A DNA stretch of 64,000 nucleotides from Panaeolus papilionaceus (Eukaryota; Basidiomycota; Agaricomycetes; Agaricales), in assembly GCA_015501605.1 (NCBI GenBank), contig JADNRZ010000007.1, positions 1,860,001-1,924,000 of the forward strand, written 5' to 3'. A model generated the notes under the pieces. The model ran no database searches. It saw only the letters and a program-made list of their open reading frames with translations, and was not told the origin of the DNA. Positions 12,286 to 22,779 of the stretch are shown piece after piece. The position numbers and the translations under genes are program-made. The first letter of the stretch is position 1. Each line of letters begins with the position of its first letter.

Positions 12286-12704
12286 TTAAGCAGATGTCAG
12301 GTCAATGCAACATCCTTCCATGGAAAACCGTTTACGCACCTTGTCACAGACCCTGTCCCACATACCATCCTGGGCGAATTCATGAGACTCTGGAACGACA
12401 AGTGCACTCGTGCGCTGGTGGGATTGAAAATGTCCCCTTGGTTTCTCGAATTTGTGTTTGGATGTGCGATAGATGAGTTTTGGCCAATGCCCTCTTCGAC
12501 CAACACCCCCATAGTAAAAGCGACCCTCGAATTTTCCAAGTTTGGGTTGGATGCTTTCGTCGTCCGAGCCTGAGTCGTAGCTATCTTCATCGGTTTCCAA
12601 ATCTTCGCGTGCTCGACGGGTTCTATGTTCCTTGAAACACTGCTGGTCAAAACCTTCCGTCTTGACATATTGCTCAATTGTCCGGGGATCCTCAACTCTG
12701 TGTC
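12286..12704 (-). CDS. Conserved hypothetical protein, last exon
   Basis: An open exon bounded upstream by a CTCTTAG acceptor (12705-12711 on the plus strand). It starts with about HRVEDPRTIEQYV, has an acidic stretch ETDEDSYDSGSDDE, then KLIYRTSKHKFEKPRG, and ends DGMWDRVCDKVRKRF followed by CCIDLTSA and a stop. The YRTS..KF..P.G plus LW..V..KV plus SIDL pattern recalls small uncharacterised proteins common in mushrooms. The 5' exons are not resolved; a possible short upstream exon near 12770 is unproven. No enzymatic motif is visible. Confidence 0.55.
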
Positions 12705-13618
12705 CTAAGAGATGCGAATGAATTGGAATTGGTCGGGAATATAAGCTGAACAGGACGTACTAAACATCTTGGGGTTGTGCCTGAGCGTATGGTTGGGAGA
12801 TCAAACAGATGGACCACCGAAACATTATGGTTACATCAGGCGAAACAAGTGTCTGTGACGACAAAAGCGTCTCACACCTTTTCCATCCGTTTCCAATTTG
12901 GACGCTGTACAGAAATTTCCTCAGTGTGAAGAGACTGATAGATAGACAAGTCAGATTAATTAGTGTCGTGGTGGTTCCTGCATTGGATGTTGGATATCAA
13001 CCCCAGCAACATAGACAAGCACGGTCAAACAACGCGTCCTAGTAAGTAGAGTTAGGGGCTGTCAGTAGGGCCACAGTACTTTATAACGTCACATCAAGGG
13101 CGAGCAAACAATCAAATGACAATGGTTTATGTATAAGTGAAAAATAATTCTCCTTTATCTTCTTATGGTATGGCTTTACTGCCTTGAGGCCCGAATTCAA
13201 TCCTCAGGCGGTCGGAGGAGTGACCGGTGTGCATGCAGCATATGATGAAAGGTATAACAAATATATTTCAACCAGATGAGGAGATGAACTTGTAGCAATT
13301 GAGACTTGGAGTGGCTCTAGTAACCATTTGACGAAAATAAAAGGAAGGAAAAAAAAAAAGAAAAAAAAATTGCCTCGATTCATAGATACGATATACGACA
13401 TTGACGGTCTGACTCACCCAGTTAAGTACGACGACACCTACTGGAGAATTTATACAAGAAAAGGTTTCAAGAAACAAGAATGAAGACAGACTCGGAACAG
13501 AAACTGAATACCGCACGTTTTTGGCCTACACGGAGCACCCACTCGACACATCACCTCCCATACACAAACAGGATACAAGATAGTAGAGGTGGTTCTACCT
13601 TAAATCAAGGATCGAAGA
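12705..13618. other. Upstream region of the minus-strand gene and spacer
   Basis: May hold unresolved 5' exons of the 12.3-12.7 kb gene. Otherwise no gene seen. An A-rich run lies at 13342-13370. Confidence 0.4.
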
Positions 13619-14252
13619 TCATGCATGTTGTTGGGTGACGAACCAAGTTGTGGTCCACGCTGACAAAAAAACGGTGGTTTGAATATATTGCATCCGAAGA
13701 ACTTGTTGAAGTTGTTCCTGTTGTGCGACCGGAACTACCATTGAGCGATCGCAAGCCTGGTAACGGGCGCAAAAACATGGCTCACAGAATTCTTAGCTCT
13801 CTCTGCATCATCGCCATTGTGAACGGTGTTCACGAATGTGACTTGTCCTCCAAAAATCGCGAGTTTACTGGGACCTGCAGCATTCGACATAGCTCCGTTA
13901 TTGGCGGATGACACAGGCGCTGGGTGTGGGGGATTGTGTTGAAGGGGAGGTGGAACGTTTTCATCCGGCGAGCTCTGGATACGGCCTTAATCAGCAAATC
14001 AATCCACGTAACAGGAGACGATATTCATACCTGCAATTTCTGCAACATGGCTTTGAGCTCATTTTGCAGCTGCAGGTGCGAGACCTCAGACAAAGCGCTG
14101 TCACGAATTGCCATGTCGATGTTGGTACGCAGTTCATTGGCCGCTGATAAGAGGGGTTCTGCGTGATTGACCGTTGGTGGTCTTGGGAGATCATCAAGAT
14201 CCCCAGACCCCAGCCCCCGTCGTCGCTGTCGCTGTCGCAGATCAGACGACAT
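13619..14252 (-). CDS. Small three-exon protein of a local family, copy A
   Basis: Function unknown. Exons (minus): 14031-14252, 13786-13974 and 13619-13717, all in phase, giving about 169 residues; introns are GTATGA..TCCAG and GTGAGC..ACAG. Exon 1 starts MSSDLRQRQRRR and ends in a Leu-rich helix (IDMAIRDSALSEVSHLQLQN, then ELKAMLQKLQ). Exon 2 is Pro/Asn-rich and carries the block KLAIFGGQVTFVNTVHN. Exon 3 begins EQLQQVLRMQYIQTTVF. Copies B and C have the same layout, which supports the gene model. Compared with B, a 1-nt deletion near the end removes the shared stop after the VLFG-like ending, so A continues for about 14 extra residues. The FGGxVTFVNTV block resembles short beta-type segments I associate with N-termini of some mushroom NACHT proteins; this is a weak recollection. 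Confidence 0.6.
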
Positions 14253-15645
14253 GGCGTCGATCGACCGCCGCCGATGGGGATTCGCTGTTGTGGCTTTGCG
14301 ATAGGCGTTTTACTGGGGTCGATATTCGGTAATCTGGACCCCCTTGTTCAGGCCGTCTAAGTACTTATAGGTCAGTGAGTCTCCCACGGTCGAGGTGCCA
14401 CAACCCCGGTGCCGCTATATGGAGTTGGTAACGGAGGACAGGCTCCTGCTACTGCATTTTCGGCCTTACGGAGCCTAAGCTTCTTTGGACAGATTGCGGC
14501 TCCAGCTCCTCATCATATCGATGGGGCCACACAAACACGCCCATCCTTTGAATCTCCCTTTCTTTCCCAGCATCAATGCAAGCGCTCATTATCTCATTCT
14601 GAATTAAACAATTTACGCACGACATTAATCTGAAGTCTTGATTTGGCCTCGAGACATACTCGATCGCTCACTGTAAACTGACTCCGAGCTGGATGGGTTT
14701 TTGGAAGGTAGATTAAATCAATGATCTCAAATGTCAAGCTAAAATAGGACCTCGTTTTATGAATCACCGTAGTCATTGTCGAGCTTTTCATTATAATTGC
14801 GCAACATCGCTATCGCCGGACGTGATTTAATTGAACTGCGGTGATGAAAAACCGCTTCAGATGATATTCGAGCTTCTAGTCTACTTGCTTTTAATTTTCT
14901 ATCTTCTGCCCGCAGCTTGGCTGCTACTGTCCCGCAGAGCCATTCAGTCGTCCCTGAACAACGTCTAGGACATCATAGTATCCTCAAGGAGCGGATATAT
15001 CACAGAAACTCGATCGAGTTAGGAACCTGGTGTTGAAGTCTGTCTGATAGACTGTGAGTTTTCTAAGTTTTCTTAACCTTTAATGGGGGTTATTTGAAGA
15101 TAACTCAATGCGGCTAGAATGGGTAAGTCGCCATCCAGACAGGCGCGTCTATCAAGAGAAACCAATTTCGCTTCTGATTTAAAAAGAGTTACAAATGTAA
15201 AACATACAACATGGTCGGATTGAAGCAGAGTATCGACGACACAAAACACATAAGAGCATAGCAATGGAGATATGAAATAGCGAGGAGGACACGCAAGGAG
15301 GTCGCTGCGACCCAGGAGATTCGGATGGGTCCTTTTTTGTTTCGGGCTTACAAACAGCCTGACCCACGTTGGCCGCTGCAGCACCATTTTGTGTTATAGT
15401 TGAATCTAGGGTGCACGATGACGATCAAACCACAAGCTGACAAAGTCCAGGGTTGAAAAAGGAAAGAAAAATAAAACAGAAAAAAAAGATATCACTCATT
15501 TTTGGAATACGCGTAAAACAACCTGAGACACCGCCTCCCATGCCGCACTTTGACGCCGAGTCAGATAGCTGTGGGTCCTATAACTATCTATGCACAGACG
15601 CCAAGTCACGGATGTTGTTGGGCAATGAGGCAAGTTGTGGTCCGC
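14253..15645. other. Spacer between copies A and B, no gene recognised
   Basis: Open frames at 14409-14633 (plus) and 15073-15387 (minus) have no recognisable features. An A-rich stretch lies at about 15450-15490. Confidence 0.4.
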
Positions 15646-16239
15646 CTAGCCAAATAAAACAGCAGTTTGGATATATTGCATCCGCACTACTCGTTGAAGT
15701 TGTTCCTGTGCCGTGAAAACAGTTCAGATATTGATAATTGAATGATTCGGAGCGACACTTGGACAAGCTCGAAAAAAGACTCACATGGTGTTTAGTCAGC
15801 TCCGAATTAATATTGGAGTCGTCACCGTGGTTGTGGACGGTATTCATGAAGGTAACCTGTGCTCCGAAAACTGCAATTTTTCCCGCTGCAACTGCATTCG
15901 AAACACCAGGGCTTGGCTGCGATTTAGGCGCTCGCTGGTCATTTGAGTCAGGGGCGACAGAGACACTCGCGTCCCGAGTTTCAACCTGGTACATTTGTTG
16001 GAAGGTTAATCGCGAGTCATTCCCAAATCAGTGTCACCCGCCTTCTGTAGCTTCCGCAACATATTGCTGAGCTCGTCTCCGAGCTCCTGTTGAGCAAGTT
16101 CGGAGAGCATGCCATCCCGGATGGCAACTCCTAAGCTGGTGTTCAATGATGATAGTACAGGACCGATTTGGCTGACGGGTGTGGGCAATTCAACTTCTCC
16201 TTCGGCCTCCGGAAGCACGTTGTGTCGTCGTTTCCGCAT
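15646..16239 (-). pseudogene. Small three-exon family, copy B (exon 1-2 splice not in frame)
   Basis: Paralogue of the genes at 13.6-14.25 and 17.45-18.04 kb. Exon 1 (about 16038-16239) encodes a helix like copy A: VAIRDGMLSELAQQELG, then ELSNMLRKLQ. Exon 2 (15785-15985) carries GKIAVFGAQVTFMNTVHN. Exon 3 (15646-15705) encodes EQLQRVVRMQYIQTAVLFG and a stop. The exon 2-3 intron is clean (GTGAGT..CACAG). Between exons 1 and 2 the only good donor (GTGACA) leaves one extra base and the acceptor (ACCAG) is in phase 0, so the frame is not kept. Either another donor is used or the copy is broken. Confidence 0.5.
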
Positions 16240-17454
16240 GACTAGGAGTCAAACGGAACGAGTGACACGGCGGATGGACAGCGAGGAACTGTCTTGGACT
16301 GGTAACTGACTGAGGTGGGTTTTTGAAGGTAGAGGAGCATTTTACGTTATCCCAGAACCGTTTTTATATCCAAATCTATAAATATACGCACATCAGTCTC
16401 CCCACGATAAACTATGGTAGTGGACAGCGGATAGCCTTGAACCGCCTCGATCAGTCAGATAGACAATGAAGTGCCGTATGGCATACTGGTACGATGCGAG
16501 TGTTTTCAATTGCCACGTCCATTGTCCTATGCGCATGTGACAGGGCATCATTTACAATCCTAGTTTAATTTATACACTTCAGTTGGTGTGATATATATCA
16601 AAACAATCAATACCAAAGATTTGAGCCTGGAACTTTTCACACTGCCCGCAACTTGCGGTGCTACGTCGACGGTCGTCCCATAGGGTTGACTCCAATTGAG
16701 TCGCCTCTGATTGGGGGTTTGACCACTTGCTTGATATTGCTCAAGTAAGTTCTGAAATGGAGGACGATATAATTTTTTGAGAAGAAGCATAGCTTCTGCT
16801 TATTAGCACACTCGTAATATATTTACCAGATACTAGTAGCCCACCATCTTACGCAGCGCCCGTCTTGAAGTTTCCTGCACTTCCTCATGTTCTCGCGATG
16901 CTCCAGTTTCCCCTGCCGTTCTACTTGCTTTCAGATGCGTTCGTTAAAAATATGTGAGTTTGAAAGGTTAGCACTTAGCCCCGGTGTATTAGTGGAAAAT
17001 AAATGCAAAGTAAAAGCACCCCCTTTGAATGTTTTCATCGGCGTAGAGCTAGTGAGCCACCTGCCTCGTACGACATGCGCTCCCGTACATAATTCCAGCA
17101 GGTCGTAAAAGCAAGCATTGAGGTAAGCTTTTGCAGTTCACATATAGGTGCCAACGACTGGCAAGTAGAAAAATTACAAGTTCGAGGATAATCGAGATGC
17201 CATCCAACAAACGCAAGGAGTATGAAACCCAAACGCGGAATAGGGTCGCAACTCGGAACCACTGTATGCGCAAGCTGTGTTGTAAAATAAATGATTAAGC
17301 AAACGATCCATCTATCGAGCGAGTAGCTCAATAAGCAAGAGCTACTAGCTCGATAGATGGATCATACATGATTTTGCTCTTTTTGTAACAAGATATTTAT
17401 TTTACCACACAGACTGCGATCACTGGAGACCCGCGTTGCTATGAAATTGCGACC
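16240..17454. other. Spacer between copies B and C, with a long hairpin
   Basis: No gene I can support. An open stretch at 16560-16790 (minus) could be an orphan exon. A 25-bp inverted repeat lies at 17305-17363. Confidence 0.4.
17305..17363. repeat. 25-bp inverted repeat, 9-nt loop
   Basis: Left arm 17305-17329 and right arm 17339-17363 are reverse complements with one mismatch. It lies about 90 bp downstream (3' side) of copy C. It could form a strong hairpin in DNA or RNA. Confidence 0.8.
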
Positions 17455-18044
17455 CTAACCAAATAAAACGATTGCCATTGATCGAAGTCGAGAGTGGAGG
17501 AGTTCCTCCATCTGAATCCTCAACCTTTCCTCCTGGAGCCTTAGCTGATCGCTTTGTACGCGCAAAATATCATCCAGCTAGAATCAACGATGACGCAGGA
17601 TATGGAATGAGAAGATGAATCGAGTGGAAACAGAGAGAAACGGCCTACTCACGGTTCTCTGCATTGCCTCTGGCTCGGATGTATACGTCGTGATAATGGT
17701 GCACCCAGAAAGAAGGAAATTTCTGCCATTGAATATATTTGGTAATGAGGTGTCGGGAGAGATCGTGGAGGTGCTGGTATCCGTAGTGCGATTGATAGAA
17801 TGCGGATGATTTTCGAGATCATTAGAGGTGGAATGATCATCGCGTGGCTCGCGACGCACGTTCTAACATATAATCGTCACATATCAGTTATCACCCTTCC
17901 AATACTTTAGTTCAAGACGATAGCTACCTCAGTCTGATTCTCACAAGCAGCCTGTGGTACACAAGATCTCTCTTGAATAGTTGCTGGGGGATATCCTGGC
18001 GGATCCTTGCCGTGGACGACGCCATGCTTTTTCTGCGAAGACAT
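17455..18044 (-). CDS. Small three-exon protein of a local family, copy C
   Basis: Exons (minus): 17928-18044, 17653-17862 and 17455-17577, all phase 0, giving about 149 residues. Starts MSSQKKHGVVHGKDPPGYPP. Exon 2 contains NIFNGRNFLLSGCTIITTY, placed like the FGGQVTFVNTV block of copies A and B. Exon 3 is a coiled coil of about 35 residues (DQLRLQEERLRIQMEELL) that ends SMAIVLFG, the same ending as copy B. Introns are GTAGCT..GTTAG and GTGAGT..TCTAG. Shared intron positions, block order and ending make it a divergent paralogue. No known domain, signal peptide or membrane segment is seen. Function unknown. Confidence 0.6.
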
Positions 18045-18627
18045 GACGACGGTGGGTGGTGAGATTGATTGTCTTCCTGGATCGGTCTTTCTGGATTGGG
18101 GTGAGCGCTCTCAGCGGTATTTGGATTGAGGTGTGCGTGATGATATGTTCTGAGGGGACTAGGTATTCTGACTCGACTGGAAGTGTAGTTTGCGCTGATA
18201 CGTTAGGTGGTGTGTGTATCCTAGTAGTAGGGGGAGGACTGAGCTCACTCCAGAGTGCAGATGAACTATATAGTCCATTCCACCACGACCCTTTGTGGGC
18301 GCACTCGGATATATTTCTCGTGTCAATGATCTATGGTTAGTCATATATAACTGTCTTATCAGGTCGGATATCGGTCTTTCGTGGGTCCAGCGGGCATTGA
18401 TGCGGGGATGAAGCTCGATTAGGATATTTGGGTTGGTGATGTTGACCACATGTCTGCCTGTAAATAGGGTGCGTTTTTTACGTCTGCTCTTTATGAGGAG
18501 AACTGTTTCAAGTTACTAATATATCGAACCTGACGCGACGCTCAAACCCTCATTGGTCATGACGCTCAGTGAGCATCACATAATTAGTTCGAAAGACATG
18601 AATTGCCAACAACAATGACCACGCAAT

Positions 18628-18640
18628 AGTATATAAGATG
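18628..18640 (+). promoter_or_regulatory. TATA-like sequence
   Basis: AGTATATAAGATG lies about 45 bp before the ATG of the small candidate ORF at 18681. It is supported only by sequence match and position. Confidence 0.3.
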
Positions 18641-18680
18641 ACAGTGTAGAGTATTGGCTGGAGAAACTGTGAGTAAAATT

Positions 18681-19007
18681 ATGCGCCATTCCCGTATACA
18701 GTTACGACATCGTACGTCGACATTCATAATGCTGAGTTTGTGGGTGAGTGTGCTTTGAATAGACCTTCCATAGCCCCTGTCAACCCCTGAACTCGGTGAG
18801 GTGAGGCTTACATAATTTCGGGCCTATCTGAGTTTGAACTGAATCTCAATGTTACCTATTTTTCAGATTCCGGAATTGGATGTCCGCATGGCTTGCACCC
18901 AATCAGAACTCGCACTGATGCTGATGCTTTCATTTCTATACCACGAACAGGACAACAATAACAATTCTTTTACCTTGCTACTCGGACGATACCTTGCTAG
19001 ACTTTGA
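18681..19007 (+). CDS. Possible two-exon small protein (67 residues)
   Basis: Exon 1 (18681-18743) starts MRHSRIQLRHRTSTF. A GTGAGT donor at 18744 and a TTTTTCAG acceptor ending at 18866 join it in phase to exon 2 (18867-19007), which ends LLLGRYLARL and a stop. The protein has a Leu/Met-rich stretch (ELALMLMLSFLYH). A TATA-like sequence lies just upstream. There is no homologue I recognise, and a chance frame of this size is quite possible. Confidence 0.2.
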
Positions 19008-19339
19008 ACAAAAACCTCTCGCTTCTTTCGAGTACTAATCATTTTAGGTTGACATATGCGCTCACAGGATGGTGACATGCACAATAGGCTAACCTCACAA
19101 CCGCTTGACACAACCCAGCGACGACAGTGAGGTGCATGATCAGGGATTTCATGTCTGTCTATTGTCTGGCACCAGGGTCTTGTAATATAAGATGGCTCTG
19201 AATATGTTGGTGAAGCTCAATTTTCGTCAATACTCATCTTCATTATCAGGCCGCATTTTTAGTTCGTCTTCTGGAAAGGTATGTTCAACAGTAGCGCTTG
19301 GTCTGGGTATATGCTTATTTTTGCTACAGATACTACACG

Positions 19340-20833
19340 ATGCCAGGCTTGATTAGAGCAGAAAACACAAGCTTTCTCGGCCAGATGAAGGTCTCCATTT
19401 CAAGGACACCAGCACCTAAGCAAGTCCATTCGGTTATATCCTCACGCGCATTTGCCATCTCGTTGGACACCCCTACCCACTATCTTTCTTCTGGAAGCCT
19501 TCCTTTACCCGACACCAGAGCGACACGACATCCCACCTTATCCATCAACGACCTTCCACCTGAAATACTGGCCGAAATATTCCACGCTTATCTCTTTTGG
19601 GAGGACGAATCCGACCTCATCGAGCCAGAACTGGAAGGGTTGATCCCCGTCATTGAACCATCTTCTCGCGCCGCACCCCTCCTGTTCTGCCAAGTCTGCA
19701 GCTACTGGCGCGAGGTAGCCATCTCCACGCCCTCCCTCTGGTCTTCCATCGCCTTGAAGGAGACAATTCTGTTGAACACAGTCAAGCTTTGGCTTCAACG
19801 TTCCCGTAATCATCCCCTTTCTTTCGCCATTTGGTTGAGCTCTTCGCCAGATAATTCCACCGACAAATGGTCTCAGTGGCCTCAATTACTTAACCTACTG
19901 TGTGGCAGTATCCATCGCTGGAGAGATGTCCTCGTCCACGTCCCTACTACCGCCAACATGCCGTTATTTATGGACGCTTTGCTGCCATCCACGGGTGAAT
20001 CTGCGGCATTAATGCTGCGTACACTTGACGTTTCCAAGGACTCCTTTGGGGAACAGATAAACGAAGATACCATTCGTCGCCTCTCGTCTTTTCCTCACCC
20101 CACATTACGCCGTTTAACATGGGAGGGTGCGACTCTGCCTACATTTCAGCAATTGGATACTGTGCTCTGGACGAATCTGTTACAACTTACATTTGTGAAG
20201 CTGGAGTCATATATCTTGTTTGCCTTCTTGGAGGCGTGCCCAAACATTCAGTTCCTGAGCATCGGAACGCTCCTGACACGCGCCAACAGTACCTCGCCTG
20301 ACCATCCTGTCTTGGCGCCAAAACTCCAAGCATTACACATTGGGGACGCAGGAGGAGATGTTACTGAGACACTCCAGTGCATTATTTCCCCCCGACTCAC
20401 CAGATTGAGCTTCAAGCAGTCTGGCCGGGGTTTTCCAGGTGCAACAGGTCGTTTGTTGGGTTTTATTTCTCGGTCGCAATGTAGGCTTACCAGCCTGTCG
20501 GCGCTGAATGTAACCCGGTCGTTCAACGAGGATGAAGCACGGGTCATGTTGTTGTCGAAGACGATAACCGACATTCCTCATGTTTCCCTACGCATGCCCC
20601 AAGAACTTTGCCACCCTTCATTCCCCCAAGCGATTATTGCAGAGGTCAATTCTGCTTATGATCGCAACCGTACTTACGCCTATCTTGAGCCCATTAACTA
20701 TTGTTATCATCTGGGCTGGGGAGCATATGACTTTACTCGCCAGTACGCCAGATACCCGTTTATTCGGAAAAGCTCCTTACCAAAGTCGAAGTGGTACGTT
20801 TTCTTGAGAGATGGTCCCTTGACGTCCGCTTAG
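19340..20833 (+). CDS. F-box protein, family 1 (copy 1)
   Basis: Single-exon ORF of about 497 residues from ATG 19340. After a ~70-residue leader comes an F-box-like motif: INDLPPEILAEIF, then a WEDESDLIEPE insert, then AAPLLFCQVCSYWREVA and TPSLWSSIAL. The rest reads as degenerate LRR-like repeats (LRRLTWEGA, NIQFLSIGTL, KLQALHIGD, LTRLSFKQ). F-box proteins act as substrate adaptors of SCF ubiquitin ligases; targets of these expanded mushroom families are unknown. It is clearly paralogous to the genes at 32.4 and 34.1 kb, which share the EDESDL insert and the LFCxVCxxWR block. Its N-terminus is about 50 residues longer than theirs, so the true start may be further in. A possible 5' UTR intron ends at CTACAG just before the ATG. 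Confidence 0.8.
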   Translation: MPGLIRAENTSFLGQMKVSISRTPAPKQVHSVISSRAFAISLDTPTHYLSSGSLPLPDTRATRHPTLSINDLPPEILAEIFHAYLFWEDESDLIEPELEGLIPVIEPSSRAAPLLFCQVCSYWREVAISTPSLWSSIALKETILLNTVKLWLQRSRNHPLSFAIWLSSSPDNSTDKWSQWPQLLNLLCGSIHRWRDVLVHVPTTANMPLFMDALLPSTGESAALMLRTLDVSKDSFGEQINEDTIRRLSSFPHPTLRRLTWEGATLPTFQQLDTVLWTNLLQLTFVKLESYILFAFLEACPNIQFLSIGTLLTRANSTSPDHPVLAPKLQALHIGDAGGDVTETLQCIISPRLTRLSFKQSGRGFPGATGRLLGFISRSQCRLTSLSALNVTRSFNEDEARVMLLSKTITDIPHVSLRMPQELCHPSFPQAIIAEVNSAYDRNRTYAYLEPINYCYHLGWGAYDFTRQYARYPFIRKSSLPKSKWYVFLRDGPLTSA

Positions 20834-20955
20834 TTAGTTGATGTGTTTTGTTATGATATAAAATTACAGTGTCCATATGCAAGGTATATACATGTTCATT
20901 ATACAATCAATAATATTTGAAGGGAAAGCAGGAAATAAAACAACCAGGGTGCAAG

Positions 20956-21825
20956 TCAAAAAGATCGATCAGGCGACATGTGAGATGCACATTCTTGCAA
21001 CAACAAGGCGCAATTGTTCCTTTCGCGAGCAGAAACGCGCGAATCCCATAAGATTTCTGAATCAGCTTTACCAGTGAAGTTGAGCCAATGAAACAGGGAT
21101 TCGGAGAGGTCACAAAAGGCGTATACACGCAGTGTCCGCAGCCATGCATGCTCAACTTGAGCAATTTGACATGGTTCCTCTCGGTCAATGACAACGTCAA
21201 GATGCTGGAGTTCTTTACAAATAGACAGAAGCAACAGGCATTCCGCAGTGGAAATAGGATCAATGATACGAAGGGAGGCAATATCCGGGTTATCGGAGCT
21301 AAACTTCTGAATATCGCGAGGAAGGGACCCAATGATCTTATACCCAACTGGGCTGATAGGTACCGATTTCTTGTTCGTTGGCATTCCAATCAATGGAGTA
21401 GGCAGAGCAATACGAGTCTTGACCCGCGTGAGTGGGGTATCATTGTCAGTATCTTGATTATCGGAATCTTCGTTCTCATCTTGAGAGATGTTGGATTTCT
21501 GAGGAACGAAAGGGTGCATCGCGAAAAGCGCGCTGCGTTGGGGGATTGAAGCCTTGCACGTTCCATAGATAGAAAAAGGGCGGCGGGTGCGAGAATGACG
21601 CGAACCCTGGCGTCCGTTCTGGGTAAAAGGCAGGTCGACATGAACTGTCAAGACGTCATCCAAGGGCAACTTTGGGTAGAGAGGATGGGTGAGTGCTCTG
21701 GTGGGCACTTTGAGCCTCGCAGAGCTGATAGCGATGGGTTTGTTGTTTTCCTTTGGGGAATGACCATGTCCAGGAAGCCAGTTATATATTGGTAAAAAGC
21801 CTATAGTAGTAGTTGTGGGATTCAT
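20956..21825 (-). CDS. Hypothetical LRR-like protein
   Basis: Open frame of 289 residues, convergent with the F-box gene. The N-terminal half is basic and low in complexity with an acidic run (DENEDSDNQDTDND). The C-terminal part looks like the end of an F-box/LRR protein: AECLLLLSICKELQHLDVVI, then HAWLRTLRVYAF. No F-box is seen. It could be a shortened F-box relative or a chance frame over a gene relic. Confidence 0.4.
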   Translation of the reverse strand: MNPTTTTIGFLPIYNWLPGHGHSPKENNKPIAISSARLKVPTRALTHPLYPKLPLDDVLTVHVDLPFTQNGRQGSRHSRTRRPFSIYGTCKASIPQRSALFAMHPFVPQKSNISQDENEDSDNQDTDNDTPLTRVKTRIALPTPLIGMPTNKKSVPISPVGYKIIGSLPRDIQKFSSDNPDIASLRIIDPISTAECLLLLSICKELQHLDVVIDREEPCQIAQVEHAWLRTLRVYAFCDLSESLFHWLNFTGKADSEILWDSRVSARERNNCALLLQECASHMSPDRSF

Positions 21826-22779
21826 CAGTGACGACGACAGTTAGATGACTTGAGAACCTACTCATGGAATGTTAACTGGCCAAATGAATCTTCAATGAAC
21901 GTGTATCTGAAAGGTCAAGAGCTGGAGGATAAAGGGAGGTGTTGTAGAACTCGGTGATTTTCTTCTGGTTATACTTATACCAAGTCTTATACTCTGAAGC
22001 GGTCGTCAACAATCAACGAAAAAGCGCGTAAAAACGTGGCAACATTGAACATGGACACCTTCAAGGATGAGGCATTATATTCAGCCTATCAAAATGTCAT
22101 CGTCGTTCGGTGACCCTATACAAGGTTGTCGGACAGGGTCCTTGTATTCAAAACATCCCGTCGCCTCGTTAGGTTGTGAACCCTCGCAACGTTGACGAGA
22201 CATGCCAATAGGCGTACAGAGAGTCTTTATTCACCAAATGTAAGAAGTCAATAACGTTCTCATTACGGAATGAAACACAACACTTACACTAGCCTTGTCC
22301 GCTAATGGTTACCAAGTGGTGGTTGCTGGTCTACGGATTAGGACGCGCCCATAATCACTCCTTTGTACTTTATCTCATCCTCCTGGTCAGGTGCCTCCGT
22401 TGACGTCAATTCGTTGAATTGGACAGTTTAATTTTGTTTCCAAAGTGAATGTTCGGATCATAATTAACATGAGAGATGATATTCTGGGAAATGGTGCAAA
22501 CGTAGATGGACGTTGGGATCAGGTTGAGATCAAGTGTCTCCAACACTCAACAAGGCTAAACAGCGGCGGGGCTCCCACGATACCCTTGCCGTGATTAGCG
22601 AATTAGGCCAATTGGCCGCCGCGATTGGCGTTTCGAGTTTGCACAAACTCACAAGTGGTTCGGCTTCTTCATAACGACAGGGCAGAATACCGATACAAAT
22701 AGTTATATGATTTTAAATATATCATAAATTAAATATATAAAATGTGGAAATGAATGCCTTGGTCCGAAAGACCCCAGCA
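21826..22779. other. Spacer, no gene seen
   Basis: No supported feature. AT-rich around 22700-22740. Confidence 0.5.

Larger units (their letters stand above)
18045..19339. other. Spacer with one doubtful small gene
   Basis: Mostly no features. It includes a possible two-exon mini-gene at 18681-19007, listed separately. Confidence 0.4.

Noticed and set aside
13204..13516. Phe-rich minus-strand frames
   Set aside because: Produced by an A-rich tract, not protein-like.
21088..21549. 153-residue open frame opposite the LRR-like ORF
   Set aside because: Antisense shadow of 20956-21825.
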